Origin: Kitagawia praeruptora
Lineage: Eukaryota > Streptophyta > Magnoliopsida > Apiales > Apiaceae
Length of the DNA: 64,000 bases
NCBI GenBank assembly: GCA_037693485.1
Contig: CM075346.1
Coordinates: 57,841,001 to 57,905,000, forward strand
Direction of reading: 5' to 3'
The notes under the pieces were generated by a model, which made no database searches, had not been told where the DNA came from, and worked only from the letters and a program-made list of their open reading frames with translations. Position numbers and translations under genes: made by a program. Below, in pieces: positions 31,533 through 42,000 of the stretch. Each line of letters begins with the position of its first letter. Position 1 is the first letter of the stretch.

Positions 31533-34161
31533 TTTGAACAAACCAGAATTATGGCATGCTAGACTAGGACATGTACATTACAAAAGAATAAAGGATATGT
31601 CTAAAATGAGTCTCATACCTGCTATTGACTTAGACAATGAAAAATGCAAAACATGCATGTTAACAAAGATAACAAGAAAGCCCTTTAAGGAGGTTAATAG
31701 GGTGTCTGATGTTTTAGAATTAATACATAGTGATTTGTGTGATTTCCATTCTACACCATCATTAGGAAATAAAAAGTATGTAGTTACTTTTATTGATGAT
31801 GCTACTAGATATTGCTATGTTTATTTATTGCATGCTAAGGATGAAGCTCTTGACTTCTTTAAAATTTATAAAGAAGAAGTAGAGCTACATCAGAGTACCA
31901 TGATTAAAAATCTACGTACTGATAGAGGAGGTGAGTATTATGATCCAGTTTATTTTCAATCTACTGGTATAATACATCAAACCACGGCTCCTTATACACC
32001 ACAGCAAAATGGTGTGGCAGAGCGAAAGAATAGGACTTTGAAAGAAATGGTTAATTCCTTGTTATCCTACTCGGGTTTGAGTGAGGGATTTTGGGGTGAG
32101 GCTATGTTGACAGCCTGTCACTTATTGAATCAAATTCCTAGTAAGAGGAATAAGATTACCCCTTATGAACTTTGGTATAAAGAGTCACCAAAATTAAGTT
32201 TTCTGAGAGTTTGGGGATGTAGAGCAGTTGTAAGACTCACTGAACCCAAAAGAAGAAACTTGGGTGAACGAGGTATAGATTGCATATTTGTTGGCTATGC
32301 TGAGCATTCTATAGCATATAGATTCTATGTGTTAGAATCTAATGACTATGTATCTGTGAACTCGATTATCGAGTCAAGAGATGCTATATTTGATGAAAAC
32401 AGATTTACATCTATACCTAGACCAAGGGACATGCTTCAGAATTCTTCTAGTAGGAACTCAGTTTCTACTGAAGATGTGAATGGACCGTCTGAACCAAGGA
32501 GAAGCACTAGAGCTAGAAAAGCAAAGTCTTTTGGAGATGACTTTCATCTTTATCTAGTAGAAGGCTCTAGAGATGAAATTGAATATCAATACCAATATTG
32601 TTTTCTTATTGAGGAGGATCCAAATACTTTTAGCGAAGCTATGAAATCTAGGGATGTTGCATTCTGGAAAGAAGCTATCCAAGATAAAATGGATTCTATC
32701 ATGAATAATAATACTTGGGAATTGAGTGATCTGCCCCCTGGCTGTAAAGCTTTGGGAAACAGATGGATCTTCAAAAGGAAAATGAAGGTGGACGGTACCA
32801 TAGATAAGTTTAAGGCCAGATTGGTAATCCAAGGTTTTAGACAAAAAGAAGGGATTGATTATTTTGATACTTATGCTCCTGTTGCTAGAACCTCCACTAT
32901 TAGGTTGTTAATAGCACTTGCTGCTATACACAACCTTGTCATTCACCAAATGGATGTGAAAACTGTATTCTTGAATGGTGAATTAGATGAAGAGATTTAT
33001 ATGAAACAACCCGAAGGGTTTGTTATGCCTGGTTGTGAGAACAAGGTGTGTAAATTGAAGAAATCAATTTATGGTCTGAAACAAGCACCAAAGGATTGGC
33101 ATGATAAATTTGATACTGTAGTCTTGTCTAACGGTTATTTTCTTAACCAAGCAGACAAGTGTGTATATAGCAAATTTGATGCTTCTGGTAAAGGAGTTAT
33201 AATTTGTTTATATGTGGATGACATGTTGATTTTTGGCACTGACCAAAATCAAGTGGATAAAACCAAGAAGTTCTTGTCATCTAACTTTGATATGAAAGAC
33301 ATGGGGGAGGCTGAGGTGATTCTTGGTATAAGGATCAAACGTGAGAACAATGGCATTTCAATTTCTCAATCTCATTATATTGAGAAGATTCTTAAAAGAT
33401 TTAACTTTAAGGATTGTTCTCCTGTTAGCACTCCTTTTGATCCTAGTATTAAACTCCTACCTAATACAGGTGTTGCAGTATCTCAACTTGAATACTCAAG
33501 GGCTATTGGTAGTCTCATGTATGCCATGATAAGCACTAGGCCAGATATTGCCTATGCTGTTGGAAAGCTTAGTAGGTATACTAGCAAGCCAAGCACACAT
33601 CATTGGCAAGCTTTAAGCCGAGTGTTCAAATACTTGAAAGGAACCATGGATTATGGTTTGACATATACTGGATTTCCTTCGGTTATTGAAGGTCATTCAG
33701 ATGCAAGTTGGATTTCCAATAAGGAAGATCATTCTTCCACAAATGGATGGGTATTCCTTCTTGGGGGAGGTGCTATCTCTTGGGCATCAAAGAAACAAAG
33801 TTGCATTACTGATTCAACGATGGAATCTGAATTTGTGGCATTATCAGCGGCTGGTAAAGAAGCTGAATGGCTGAGAAATCTGATTTATGAGATTCCATTG
33901 TGGCCTAAACCGATATCTCCCATATCTATCAGATGTGATAGTGAGTCTGCCTTGTCTAATGCTTATAGACAAGTGTTCAAAGGCAAGTCTAGACACTTAG
34001 GTGTTAGACATAGCATGATTCGTGAGCTAATCACGCATGGTGTTATATCAGTGGAGTTTATAAGAACTCGACATAATTTAGCCGATCATCTAACCAAAGG
34101 GTTGAGTAGAGATCTTGTGCACAAGTCGGCTGTAGGGATGGGATTAAAGTCCATCGAATAA
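31492..34161 (+). CDS. copia integrase, reverse transcriptase and RNase H
   Basis: About 880 codons overlapping the end of the gag-protease frame by 41 bases; the first 14 or so residues are out-of-frame filler. Pre-integrase HHCC zinc region (LWHARLGHVHYKRI...CKTC), integrase core with the first Asp in LIHSDLCDF, the second in LRTDRGGEY and the Glu in GVAERKNR, then copia RT (NTWELSDLPPGCKALGNRWI, DTYAPVARTSTIRLL, QMDVKTVFLNGELDEEIYM, CLYVDDMLIFG) and RNase H (GHSDASW, MESEFVALS) to the stop. The RT palm motif reads YVDD. No internal stop. It copies the RNA and inserts the DNA. Confidence 0.93.
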   Translation: MMNLLAWLLLVLANLNKPELWHARLGHVHYKRIKDMSKMSLIPAIDLDNEKCKTCMLTKITRKPFKEVNRVSDVLELIHSDLCDFHSTPSLGNKKYVVTFIDDATRYCYVYLLHAKDEALDFFKIYKEEVELHQSTMIKNLRTDRGGEYYDPVYFQSTGIIHQTTAPYTPQQNGVAERKNRTLKEMVNSLLSYSGLSEGFWGEAMLTACHLLNQIPSKRNKITPYELWYKESPKLSFLRVWGCRAVVRLTEPKRRNLGERGIDCIFVGYAEHSIAYRFYVLESNDYVSVNSIIESRDAIFDENRFTSIPRPRDMLQNSSSRNSVSTEDVNGPSEPRRSTRARKAKSFGDDFHLYLVEGSRDEIEYQYQYCFLIEEDPNTFSEAMKSRDVAFWKEAIQDKMDSIMNNNTWELSDLPPGCKALGNRWIFKRKMKVDGTIDKFKARLVIQGFRQKEGIDYFDTYAPVARTSTIRLLIALAAIHNLVIHQMDVKTVFLNGELDEEIYMKQPEGFVMPGCENKVCKLKKSIYGLKQAPKDWHDKFDTVVLSNGYFLNQADKCVYSKFDASGKGVIICLYVDDMLIFGTDQNQVDKTKKFLSSNFDMKDMGEAEVILGIRIKRENNGISISQSHYIEKILKRFNFKDCSPVSTPFDPSIKLLPNTGVAVSQLEYSRAIGSLMYAMISTRPDIAYAVGKLSRYTSKPSTHHWQALSRVFKYLKGTMDYGLTYTGFPSVIEGHSDASWISNKEDHSSTNGWVFLLGGGAISWASKKQSCITDSTMESEFVALSAAGKEAEWLRNLIYEIPLWPKPISPISIRCDSESALSNAYRQVFKGKSRHLGVRHSMIRELITHGVISVEFIRTRHNLADHLTKGLSRDLVHKSAVGMGLKSIE

Positions 34162-34690
34162 CCTCTCATGTTGAGATACCCAATTCCCATCTAATATGAC
34201 ATTAGGTGCTGAATTCAATGTGGAAAGCTTAACATTTAGAGATTGGAACACATTAAAGCATCATCCCAAGGTATGTGTTCAGACCTGCAAGTTAAGGAGG
34301 TTGAAGTTTGTCTTCTTAATAGTTCTTTTGAAAAATTGCATATGCAGGTGCGAGAATAAAAGAACTACCTATATGAGCATGAAGTTTAGCTGCTTCAAGA
34401 AGCTTGGACTTGGCTTTGATATGCTTATGAAGGATTAGGACACTAGGCGAGTAAAAGATAGTGTCAAGTAAGAACATTTGAGAATGTAAATTTATGTGTA
34501 TATTATCTTCATGTATTCACTATGAATAACCAAGGTTCAATCCATAGTGATACCTTGATATTCGAATATTTGGAATGTGTAATATACTAATGTGAAATTC
34601 AATCGTCACGATATTTCATTTATGCATAAGTTTGTCGTTTGTTGTGATTTTGTTTAGTTAATCATGGATTACGCTAAAATGGGGAAGGAT
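34162..34690 (+). other. copia 3' untranslated region with polypurine tract
   Basis: No ORF of note (34196-34438 is not conserved coding). The segment ends AAAATGGGGAAGGAT immediately before the 3' LTR, the expected polypurine primer for plus-strand synthesis. Confidence 0.8.
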
Positions 34691-35187
34691 TGTTGGATAT
34701 TTTAGTGTAATTGGATTGGCTAGTTGATCAATGTAATCGTAATGCTACATCAAACAAGTCAGGAGAATGCGGAGTGTATGCTTTGTTCGAGTTCGTTATG
34801 ATTTCAGAATTATTGTTTATGAGACATGTCTATTGGCATCAAACACATCTGTTAGAATGAGATGTGTCTATTGGAAAAGACACACCTTGAGGTGTGTCTA
34901 TTGGCATTGGACATGACTGTTGGAAATGAGATGTGTCTATTGGAAAAGACACATCTTGAGGTGTGTCTATTGGCAAAAGATACATCTGTTGACATCTATA
35001 AATAGGTGTGGCATTAATCATTTTCAGTAGAGGTTCATTCTGAAATACACAGCAAAATACATTCTCTCTTCTTGCAGATTTTCTGATTTTATCCGATTGA
35101 ATTATTTGGGTGAACCACAAATAACTTCAATCTGAAAGTGTTCACACGACTTCAGAAAAATCCAAGTTATCACCCAACTCCCCAACA
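34691..35187 (+). repeat. copia 3' LTR
   Basis: 497 bp, same length as the 5' LTR, with four transitions between them (near the ACATC.AACAAG, CATCT.TTGAC, GCATT.ATCAT and ATACA.AGCAA phrases). Followed by ATAAC. Confidence 0.95.
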
Positions 35188-35366
35188 ATAACTGGGATAG
35201 GATGGTGTTAATCGATGTTCCGTTTGGAAGGGTGAATGAAATTTGGTATAATGACATGGGTTTAGGCCTGGTTGGTCCGCAGTTTGAAACATTTCGAGAG
35301 AGAGATATTGCTGATGGGGTGGTACTCAATGATGTTGATGTGCAAGAAGATGAGATTATGATCTAA

Positions 35367-35627
35367 GTGGTCGGATGGCTTGTTTACAGCTGGGTTTCTA
35401 ACTGATCAGTTCTTGTTCTCCAGTCCTTAGTCCTAAGTTATTATTATTTTTACTGTTTTCGTTGGTATCTGTAGTATCTATTGTGGTCATGTGTCTGTTT
35501 TCTCGTCTCGTTTCAGTAGTAGCCAAGTGCAGTGTCCTAGTTTTTGTGGGTGTCAGAAAGATTTTGTGGCTTGTAAGCTCTGTATTGGTTCTTTTTAATA
35601 TATCTTGTTTGCTTTTTAAAAAAAAAA
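35367..35627 (+). other. LINE 3' UTR and poly-A tail
   Basis: Resumes LINE sequence after the accessory ORF stop. T-rich, without ORF, ending GCTTTTTAAAAAAAAAA at 35611-35627. Confidence 0.7.
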
Positions 35628-36701
35628 TATCTTAATCAAAGAGTGAGATATATTGAATTTGTTTGGTTAATTGATAATGTTTATTTTTCAATAATAAATC
35701 AATTCACTGATAAAAGAACATAAAATTTGTAAAAATGATATGGAACAAACACTTAGGAAACTAGATTAATTATATGAAAGTTTTCTTTTATCATAATTAT
35801 GTTCGTTTAATGGATCTTGCACATTAATGATCATTTCTCATAGTGCTGAAACATGCAAGCTTTTTTAAGAGACAATATAATGATTTATAACGATCGTTAG
35901 AAATAAGTGTTTATGAATTTTAATATCTATTCGAAGAATTGATCGTGACCCATGCAATATTTTGAATATTAATATAATAAAAATTATAGAAATCCATTGT
36001 ACTGCACAATTAAATATACCAAATTTTCAGAATAACAAAACTTAAAATATGGATAAAAATTAATATGTTTTATAAATAATGATTACTTATAATATTTTCA
36101 AAATAAAATTTATCTTTTTTTATAAATAATGATTAAAATAATATGTTTATATTAATTAATTAATAAATTTTATCCAATGATTTCTTTGGAATTTTTTTGG
36201 GAACTCTAGAATTTCTCCCAAAAAGTTGCTCAATTTCATTTTATTAGCATTTATAAAATAAAAAATATGTATTTGATTTATTTTTCTATTAATAATTATG
36301 TTTTAATTGTTCTCTACGCTTGATCCTCAAAACATGATTGTATTAAACCGAAATTTCTATAAAAATAGAATAAAATGTTGTTAAATTACTTTGAAAAAAA
36401 ACAAAATGGAATAAGAAAATTGATATGTATCTCTAGTAAATTTTATCATATATCAAATGAATGTGTTTTGATATTAATCTTTTTTTTATGTACCTATTTT
36501 TTCAAAATCTTTTAACATGCGTCCACACAATTACACATAATTTGAGGAAAATTACTTGAGATGCACATCGAGTTCGTTATTCTCAAAATAAAATATAACA
36601 AAATAATTTATTTTTTGATACACTACATATTTTTTTAACTATTTTGAAATATTAAAATTTTAAAATAGTGTTTTCGGTGCGTAGCACCGGTGAAATGCTA
36701 G
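35628..36701 (+). repeat. AT-rich repeat remnant ending in a Helitron 3' terminus
   Basis: The first ~350 bases match the 22340-22600 part of the older tandem duplication (ATATTGAATTTGTTTGG onwards). The end at 36674-36701 reads CGGTGCGTAGCACCGG then TGAAATGCTAG|T: a GC hairpin and CTAG, the Helitron 3' signature with a different stem from the others. Its 5' end was not found. Confidence 0.55.
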
Positions 36702-36864
36702 TAAATATAAATTAATATGTTATTGGCGGGAATCGAACCTTAGACCTATATATAACAACTTTTAGTATTATTGTATTTAATGGTCATGATTAACCTTAAA
36801 TCTTTGAATATAATAATTTTTAGTAATAAATATAAATTAATATGTTATTGGCAGGAATCGAACC
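36702..36864 (+). repeat. Helitron-type interior, two copies of a 120-bp segment
   Basis: TAAATATAAATTAATATGTTATTGGC.GGAATCGAACC occurs at about 36702 and 36823. Each carries the reverse complement of GGTTCGATTCC (36729-36739 and 36854-36864). The second copy is split by the LTR element; the remainder resumes at 41207. Confidence 0.6.
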
Positions 36865-37009
36865 TGTTAGTCACAGAGGCATGCCTGTTTACATCTAATA
36901 ACAAGCCTAATTGTCTGTAATGCTTTGCATTACTTATATGACCTATTAACTGAGGGAACCTCTAGTTGTAGACTTTCTATTTGTTTTGTACTTGCAATAG
37001 GCATCAAAT
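36865..37009 (+). repeat. truncated left LTR (145 bp)
   Basis: Nearly identical to the first 145 bases of the right LTR (TGTTAGTCACAGAGGCATGC..., through GGCATCAAAT). The junction carries ATGCCAAATCTCT, which recurs at 37068-37080; the short repeat may mark the deletion. Confidence 0.85.
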
Positions 37010-39013
37010 GCCAAATCTCTAGGCCTCCAGTACATCAGAGAAGAGTACATCACTTCACTAGGGTCCAATGCCAAATCTCTCACCCCTAGTGATGTGTATG
37101 AAGCAGTGAATGACATCTACAAGGGCATTCTCAAGGTTGCACACTACCTTGGCAAAGGTCTAAAAATAGAAGTTCATGAAGTGTGTACAGCCACAACCAA
37201 AGAAGTGCATGAGATAAAGAGGACTTTTGATGCCAAATTCCCACAATTGGAGACTGTAATCAAGGACATTCTAGCATGCAAGTCTACTTGCACCAAGATG
37301 GACAATGGTTTAGCTATTCTAAAAGATGTCGTCACAGGTCTGGGGTACAAATTTCAAAATCTAACTGATCAGACAACTGAAGCAAATGCCATGCTCGGGA
37401 CTCTTTTTGCAAACCAGTATGGGGATAAGCTGATTACTGAAGTCCCAGTGCATGATATGACTAGGTTTGAAGTGCAGAGACTTAAGGAACAATCCCTATC
37501 TAGCTTCAAATCTACTGAATTGTTCACCAAGGTAGATGCTCTTGAAAAGGAGGCAGTCTCTCTCACAAAGTCTAATGCTCACCTTACAGACAATATAGCC
37601 ACTCTAACTGAGCAGTTGAACACTCAAGCCATCACCACAGCTGATGTTCTTCTGCATCAACCATCAATGTTGTCTGCAATGATGAAGCACATGGGCCTCC
37701 CTCTACCTGAAGAATCTTCAACCCCAAAGGTCACTCCTACAGCCTCTGTGCCTGACAACAAGCCTAAGGGGGAGAAGAAGACATCAAGGAACTCAAATAC
37801 AAAGGGGGAGAAACCTAAGGAGAAAGGCATCAAAATAAATGAGGGTGGTCACCAAAGGGCTTCTAAATCTATAACCCATGTGCCAGGCAAAGGAAAATCC
37901 AAAGTTGATGAGCCTCCAACCTCATTGCGAGTTGTCACTCTACCAACTGTACACATCACCACTCCTGATGGCCAGAAACAATCTATCACAACCACAGTGG
38001 TTGCAGGGAGCATGCCATCTGACAAACCTCTCCTATCCAAGACTAAAAGTGCCAAGCCTGCAGAAGTGAAAGTCATTACTGAGGCCAAGCTACAAGAAGT
38101 TGCTAATTCAAATGTCTATCATGATAAAGCCTTCTTGGAGTTTCTAAAAGCCACAAGGGAACAGGCTGGTGACACTCAGTTCTATATGAGAAAGTTGAAG
38201 GAGCAGATTGACTACCTCACTGTCATACCCAAGAAAATCAACAACTTATGGTTCAAGGAAATACTGATGGTCTCAAAATCCAAAATATGGCATCTAACCT
38301 TCAAAACCCTACAAGGCCTAATGTACTCAGAGGTGGATGCCCTAATCAGTAGGATTGAGAAGAGAGATGCCAATGAGAACAACAAAAGTCTCTACAATGA
38401 CTTGAGGGATGAGCAACCAACCAGATTGCCTGAGGTGATGACAAATCCAAGGACAATTATCTACCAATCTGGCACAAGAATTGATGAAATCCAACAGTTG
38501 ATCATTCCCAAGCATCTGGTCCCCAATAACAGAAATCTTATCATTGCCATTGTTGAAAAGATAAACAAGAAGAAGGGTGTAAGAACAGTAGAAGAATTGG
38601 AAGCCATATCCTATCTCAGGACATACATTGCATCTAGCATTGTACCTGAATCTACTAAGTTCAGCTCAAGCAAGGATGGTGATCAAGACAAAGATGGAGA
38701 CAAGAGTGATGGAAGGAGAAGACATCACAGGAGTGATAAGGGTGATAAAGATGAGAAGAAGAAAGATAGTAAGGATAAGAAAGATGGTGATGACCAAGGT
38801 AAAGTCTATTAGAGGAAAATTGGAAAACAGCAAGCCTTAGGCATTGCTGACAGTATCCTCACCACAACACAAGACTCTAAGTCTAGGGTGAATACTGTTA
38901 GTAGTGACCTAGCAAAATCTACATCTATGGCTTCTGCAACTGTTTTGCCACCTAAAGAAGAGAAGAAGATTCAAGTCAAGAAACCATCTGTGTTTCAAAA
39001 ACCAAACTGCTAA
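37010..39013 (+). pseudogene. retrotransposon ORF of unknown function (coiled-coil and Lys-rich)
   Basis: Open in one frame from the LTR junction (AKSLGLQYIREEYITSLG...). No ATG is certain because the 5' end was deleted. A helical first part (TTKEVHEIKRTFDAKFPQLE) and a heptad-like stretch (TKVDALEKEAVSLTKSNAHL, DNIATLTEQLNTQ) suggest a coiled coil. A Lys/Thr/Pro-rich linker follows, then a globular section (INNLWFKEILMVSKSKIWHL, ALISRIEKRDAN) and a Lys/Asp-rich tail. A TAG at 38810-38812 is followed by further open frame to 39013. No protease, RT or integrase. It could be the env-like or accessory ORF of a Sirevirus; that is inference. Confidence 0.55.
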
Positions 39014-39047
39014 TGGAATACTACAATGGTCTACAAACAAAGGTCAC

Positions 39048-39798
39048 ATGCTACTGCCAGGCAACCATGTAAAAAGGATCAAATTCAAACAAGCTGCAAA
39101 GAAACCAAATCTACCCAAGTCTAGAACCCTAACTATCTATCCAGGACTGAAACTCCAACCTCTTGATGAAGACTTTGATGAAGACCAATTGCAATATCTA
39201 AGAGCTCAGGGAATCTACTATGCTGCCATTGTGAATAACTGCCTTGAGATTAAATATATTGATGGAATGGAAAAGAAATTCAAACAAGGACAATGTCAAA
39301 ATTGGGGCAAGCTATATGAAATAGAAAGAGTCACTGCATTATTGGATTCTGAAGACAAAGTGGAGAAAGTATGGAAGCTGGAGTTGATTGATTTTGTGAA
39401 GATGAAAAGAGACTATGCTGAGAAGATAAGGAAGGGGTGCTTTGAGAAATGGCTAGAAAGGGAGAAGGAAATTGATAGGCTGAAAGTTGAAGCAGAAAAG
39501 ATAAGGGCAAAAGGATTGTGTAGAGTTCAATTCAATCCCTATGTGGTGAAATAAAGGAGGAGAAATGGAGATAATGTCAATATAAGAATGAACCTACTCA
39601 GTCACTATCCTGCCAACATTCTGAAACCAGTACTTGAAGATTTCAAAGACTCTATCATGCTTGAAGAATTGGATGCTTTGGCAGAGATCAAAAAGGCCAT
39701 GGATGAGAATGCAAGAAAGGAGAAAGAAAGAAAATAGAAAGCATATGATGATCTACAAGCCAAAGCAATGGAGATGGAATCAAATGAGAATGACTAGT
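39048..39798 (+). pseudogene. second part of the same accessory ORF, broken
   Basis: ATG 39048, open to TAA at 39552-39554, then in the same frame further open sequence (MNLLSHYPANILKPVLEDFK) with a TAG near 39735 and a final stop at about 39796. It is rich in charged helices (EKIRKGCFEKWLEREKEIDR). A frame change between 39013 and 39048 separates it from the preceding ORF. The pieces read as one decayed protein. Family not recognised. Confidence 0.5.
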
Positions 39799-39955
39799 AT
39801 TTCATCATACTGTAAGATTATTCATCTTGTAATTTCATTCATGTGCTCAATCAAATTGCATACCTGTACTTTTCAAGTTTTATCTTTATGTATGTTAGGC
39901 TTGTTATCAAACATGAAATTGTGACTAAGGGTCTCACTCACAATTTGGGGAAGAT

Positions 39956-41206
39956 TGTTAGTCACAGAGGCATGCCTATTTACATCTAATAACAAGCCAA
40001 ATTTTATGTAATGCTTTGCATTACTTACATGACCTCTTAACTGAGGGAACCTCTAGTTGTAGAGTTTCTATTTGTTTTGTACTTGCAATAGGCATCAAAT
40101 CCTAGTTGTGTAACTGTACTTATATAGTCAAGAATAATGCTTGAAAGAAGTTCCAAGGTTCATTCCTCAAGCAAGAAGATAAAGACTGTCAAATAATCAC
40201 AGTTGGGATTTGAAGAAATGAAGAATTTGCCTAAGTACCAATTCGAGAAGTACTTTTGTCTATTCGAGAAGTCTAGCGTTCGAGAAGTCAGAGATTCGAT
40301 ATCTAAGAAGACACTGTTCGATATCTCTGAATGAACTGTTCGATATCTCATTCGATATCTCAGAGATTCGACATGTCTAAATACTCTATTCGAGAACTCA
40401 AAAAGTCAACAAGTCAAAGTAGTATTCGAGTTCTCAAAGAGTCAACAAGTCAAAGTTCCATTCGATATCTCAAGGACTTTGAATGAACTATTTGATATCT
40501 CAGGGATTCGACGAATACAACTCAGTTACTATAAATAAGGTTACAGGATAAATTACTTTCTTGTATGTCTATCCTTTTTGAGTAAGCATCCAAACGGCTA
40601 CAGATTTGACTTTGCAAAGTTCTGTTCAGATCCACTTCTTTAGCTCTTTGTCTCTTCTATATCTCTCCAAGCTTCCTTGTAGGCTTTCCAGAGCACGTTA
40701 CAGATTGTGGTCCATAAAGTGCATTGGCTTGTTGCAGGTTTCAGACTTGTACAATTTCTTCAGTATTTTGTCTCCAAGAATGTATTCGAGAAGTGGCTAA
40801 GTGATTGATTCGAGAACTAGGATTAGATAACTCTGAGTTCTCGAATACTGTATGATTGACATATCGAATCACTTCTCGAATAGTACTTTTTCTCCAGGGT
40901 TCCTTGAGTTGTCGAATAGATACAATCTCACTTCTTTAGTTGATTAAGTTTTTCATACATTGTAAGATATATCTCTCTGAGAAAAACGAAGCTGAGAATA
41001 CTATCATTTGTATTCACAGATTGTAGCAACCTTTATCTAATACAATATTAGATTAAAGTGATATTGTGTCTTGTATTGTTCTTTATCCGCACCTACATAC
41101 TTGCACACACAAACACTTATCTTGCTACACAGATTCAAGAACAAGAAAAGTTCAAGAATCCATTCACCCCCCCTTTGTATTCTTTTGCTGTATTCAATAC
41201 TCAACA
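39956..41206 (+). repeat. complete right LTR, 1,251 bp
   Basis: TGTTAGTCAC...ACTCAACA ends. The middle (about 40220-40920) is crowded with TTCGAGAAGT, TTCGATATCT and TTCGAGAACT phrases, an irregular repeat of TTCGA-NAT/GA words on both strands. ORFs at 40606-40800 and 41071-41265 are composition artefacts. Confidence 0.85.
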
Positions 41207-42000
41207 GAACCTTAGACCTATATATAACAACTTTTAGTATTATTGTATTTAACAGTCATTATTAACTTAAGTTAAAGATGTGACGGTTATGAATGAGGGA
41301 TAACTAAAAATAAGGAATAACCAAAAAAGGGGTTAACCAAACTATAAATTGTACCCCTTTTCGCTTATGAGCCAGTGCAAATCACGAGTTACTTTTAAAT
41401 ACTTTTAAAATTATATGATTAAATAAAATAGAGTATAATAATTATTATGAATATAATTTAACTATGTAATATTAATTAATAAAATTATTAGTAATAATAA
41501 TAGTTATTTAATAAATTATATGTATTGATTAGAACTAATAATAATATAAAATCTTAATGTAAATTTGTTGTTGACAGGATTCGAACCTTGGATCTTTAGA
41601 AGAGGGATTTAAATATAAAATATTCTTTATTAATAGATCTAACGGCTGTCATCTATTTACTAAATATCTAACGATCACTATTCTTTTAGATGGTTGAACC
41701 AAACAACCAAATTATACCATTTTTTGCTTATTATATAATAGTTAAATACTTTTAAAATTATATGATTAAAAAAAATAGAGTATAATAATTATTATGAATA
41801 TAATTTAACTATGTAATATTAATTAACAAAATTATTAGTAATAATAATAGTGATTTAATAAATGATATGTATTGATTAGAACTAATAATAATATAAAATC
41901 TTAATGTAAATTTGTTGTTGACGGGATTCGAACCTTGGATCTTTAGAAGGGGGATTTAAATATAGAATATTCTTTATTATTAGATCTAACAGCTATCATA
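41207..42000 (+). repeat. Helitron-type interior with a 347-bp tandem duplication
   Basis: The first copy starts at 41401 and the second at 41748; they share long near-identical stretches (TTATATGATTAAA.AAAATAG, TGTATTGATTAGAACTAATA, GATTCGAACCTTGGATCTTT). GGATTCGAACC at 41577-41587 and 41924-41934 is the reverse complement of a B-box-like motif. A decayed minus-strand Helitron tail lies near 41360-41395. The second copy is cut at 42000 by a Helitron start. Confidence 0.65.

Larger units (their letters stand above)
29638..35187 (+). mobile_element. near-intact young Ty1/copia retrotransposon, 5,550 bp
   Basis: Two 497-bp LTRs (29638-30134 and 34691-35187) differ at four positions by eye, all transitions. 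Target duplication ATAAC lies at 29633-29637 and 35188-35192. Internal order is gag, protease, integrase, RT, RNase H, the copia order. The single visible coding fault is a frame change between protease and integrase at about 31492-31532. With about 0.8% LTR divergence, it is by far the youngest large insertion in the window. Confidence 0.95.
29071..35366 (+). pseudogene. second, downstream RNase H-like ORF of the LINE, interrupted by copia
   Basis: Open from 29071, with a likely ATG at 29189 (MVDVGIRWSLPKDGFFKINV). It encodes an RVT_3-type RNase H fold: FFKINVHGSF, SGIGIVIRDEKGTIV, NEFYAMLYALRKAF, LLELESD. The first catalytic Asp of the usual NVDGSF is His here (NVHGSF), while the Glu and second Asp positions are kept, so cleavage activity is doubtful. 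Copia is inserted after 29637. Past it the frame resumes at 35193 (WDRMVLIDVPFGRVNEIWYN) and stops at 35364-35366. The split is exactly at the copia target duplication, so the ORF was intact when copia landed. This is a second RNase H-type domain besides the one fused to RT. Confidence 0.7.
24340..35627 (+). mobile_element. L1-type LINE, 5'-truncated, split by a copia element
   Basis: Plus-strand LINE: end of an ORF1-like reading frame (24353), endonuclease-RT-RNase H (24645-28762), an untranslated segment, a downstream RNase H-like ORF (from about 29071), a 3' UTR and poly-A (35618-35627). The 5.55-kb copia element 29638-35187 sits inside the downstream ORF. No target duplication could be identified, so the left boundary is approximate. 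Confidence 0.8.
36865..41206 (+). mobile_element. LTR retrotransposon without gag-pol, 5-bp target duplication GAACC
   Basis: GAACC flanks it at 36860-36864 and 41207-41211. The right LTR is complete (39956-41206). The left LTR keeps only its first ~145 bp (36865-37009) and joins directly to coding-like sequence, so the rest of the LTR, the primer site, gag and pol are gone. The surviving interior is a long degraded ORF with no enzyme domain. A polypurine tract (CAATTTGGGGAAGAT, 39941-39955) precedes the right LTR. An ORF between pol and the 3' LTR is a Sirevirus (copia) feature, so this may be such an element after a large deletion. Confidence 0.8.
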
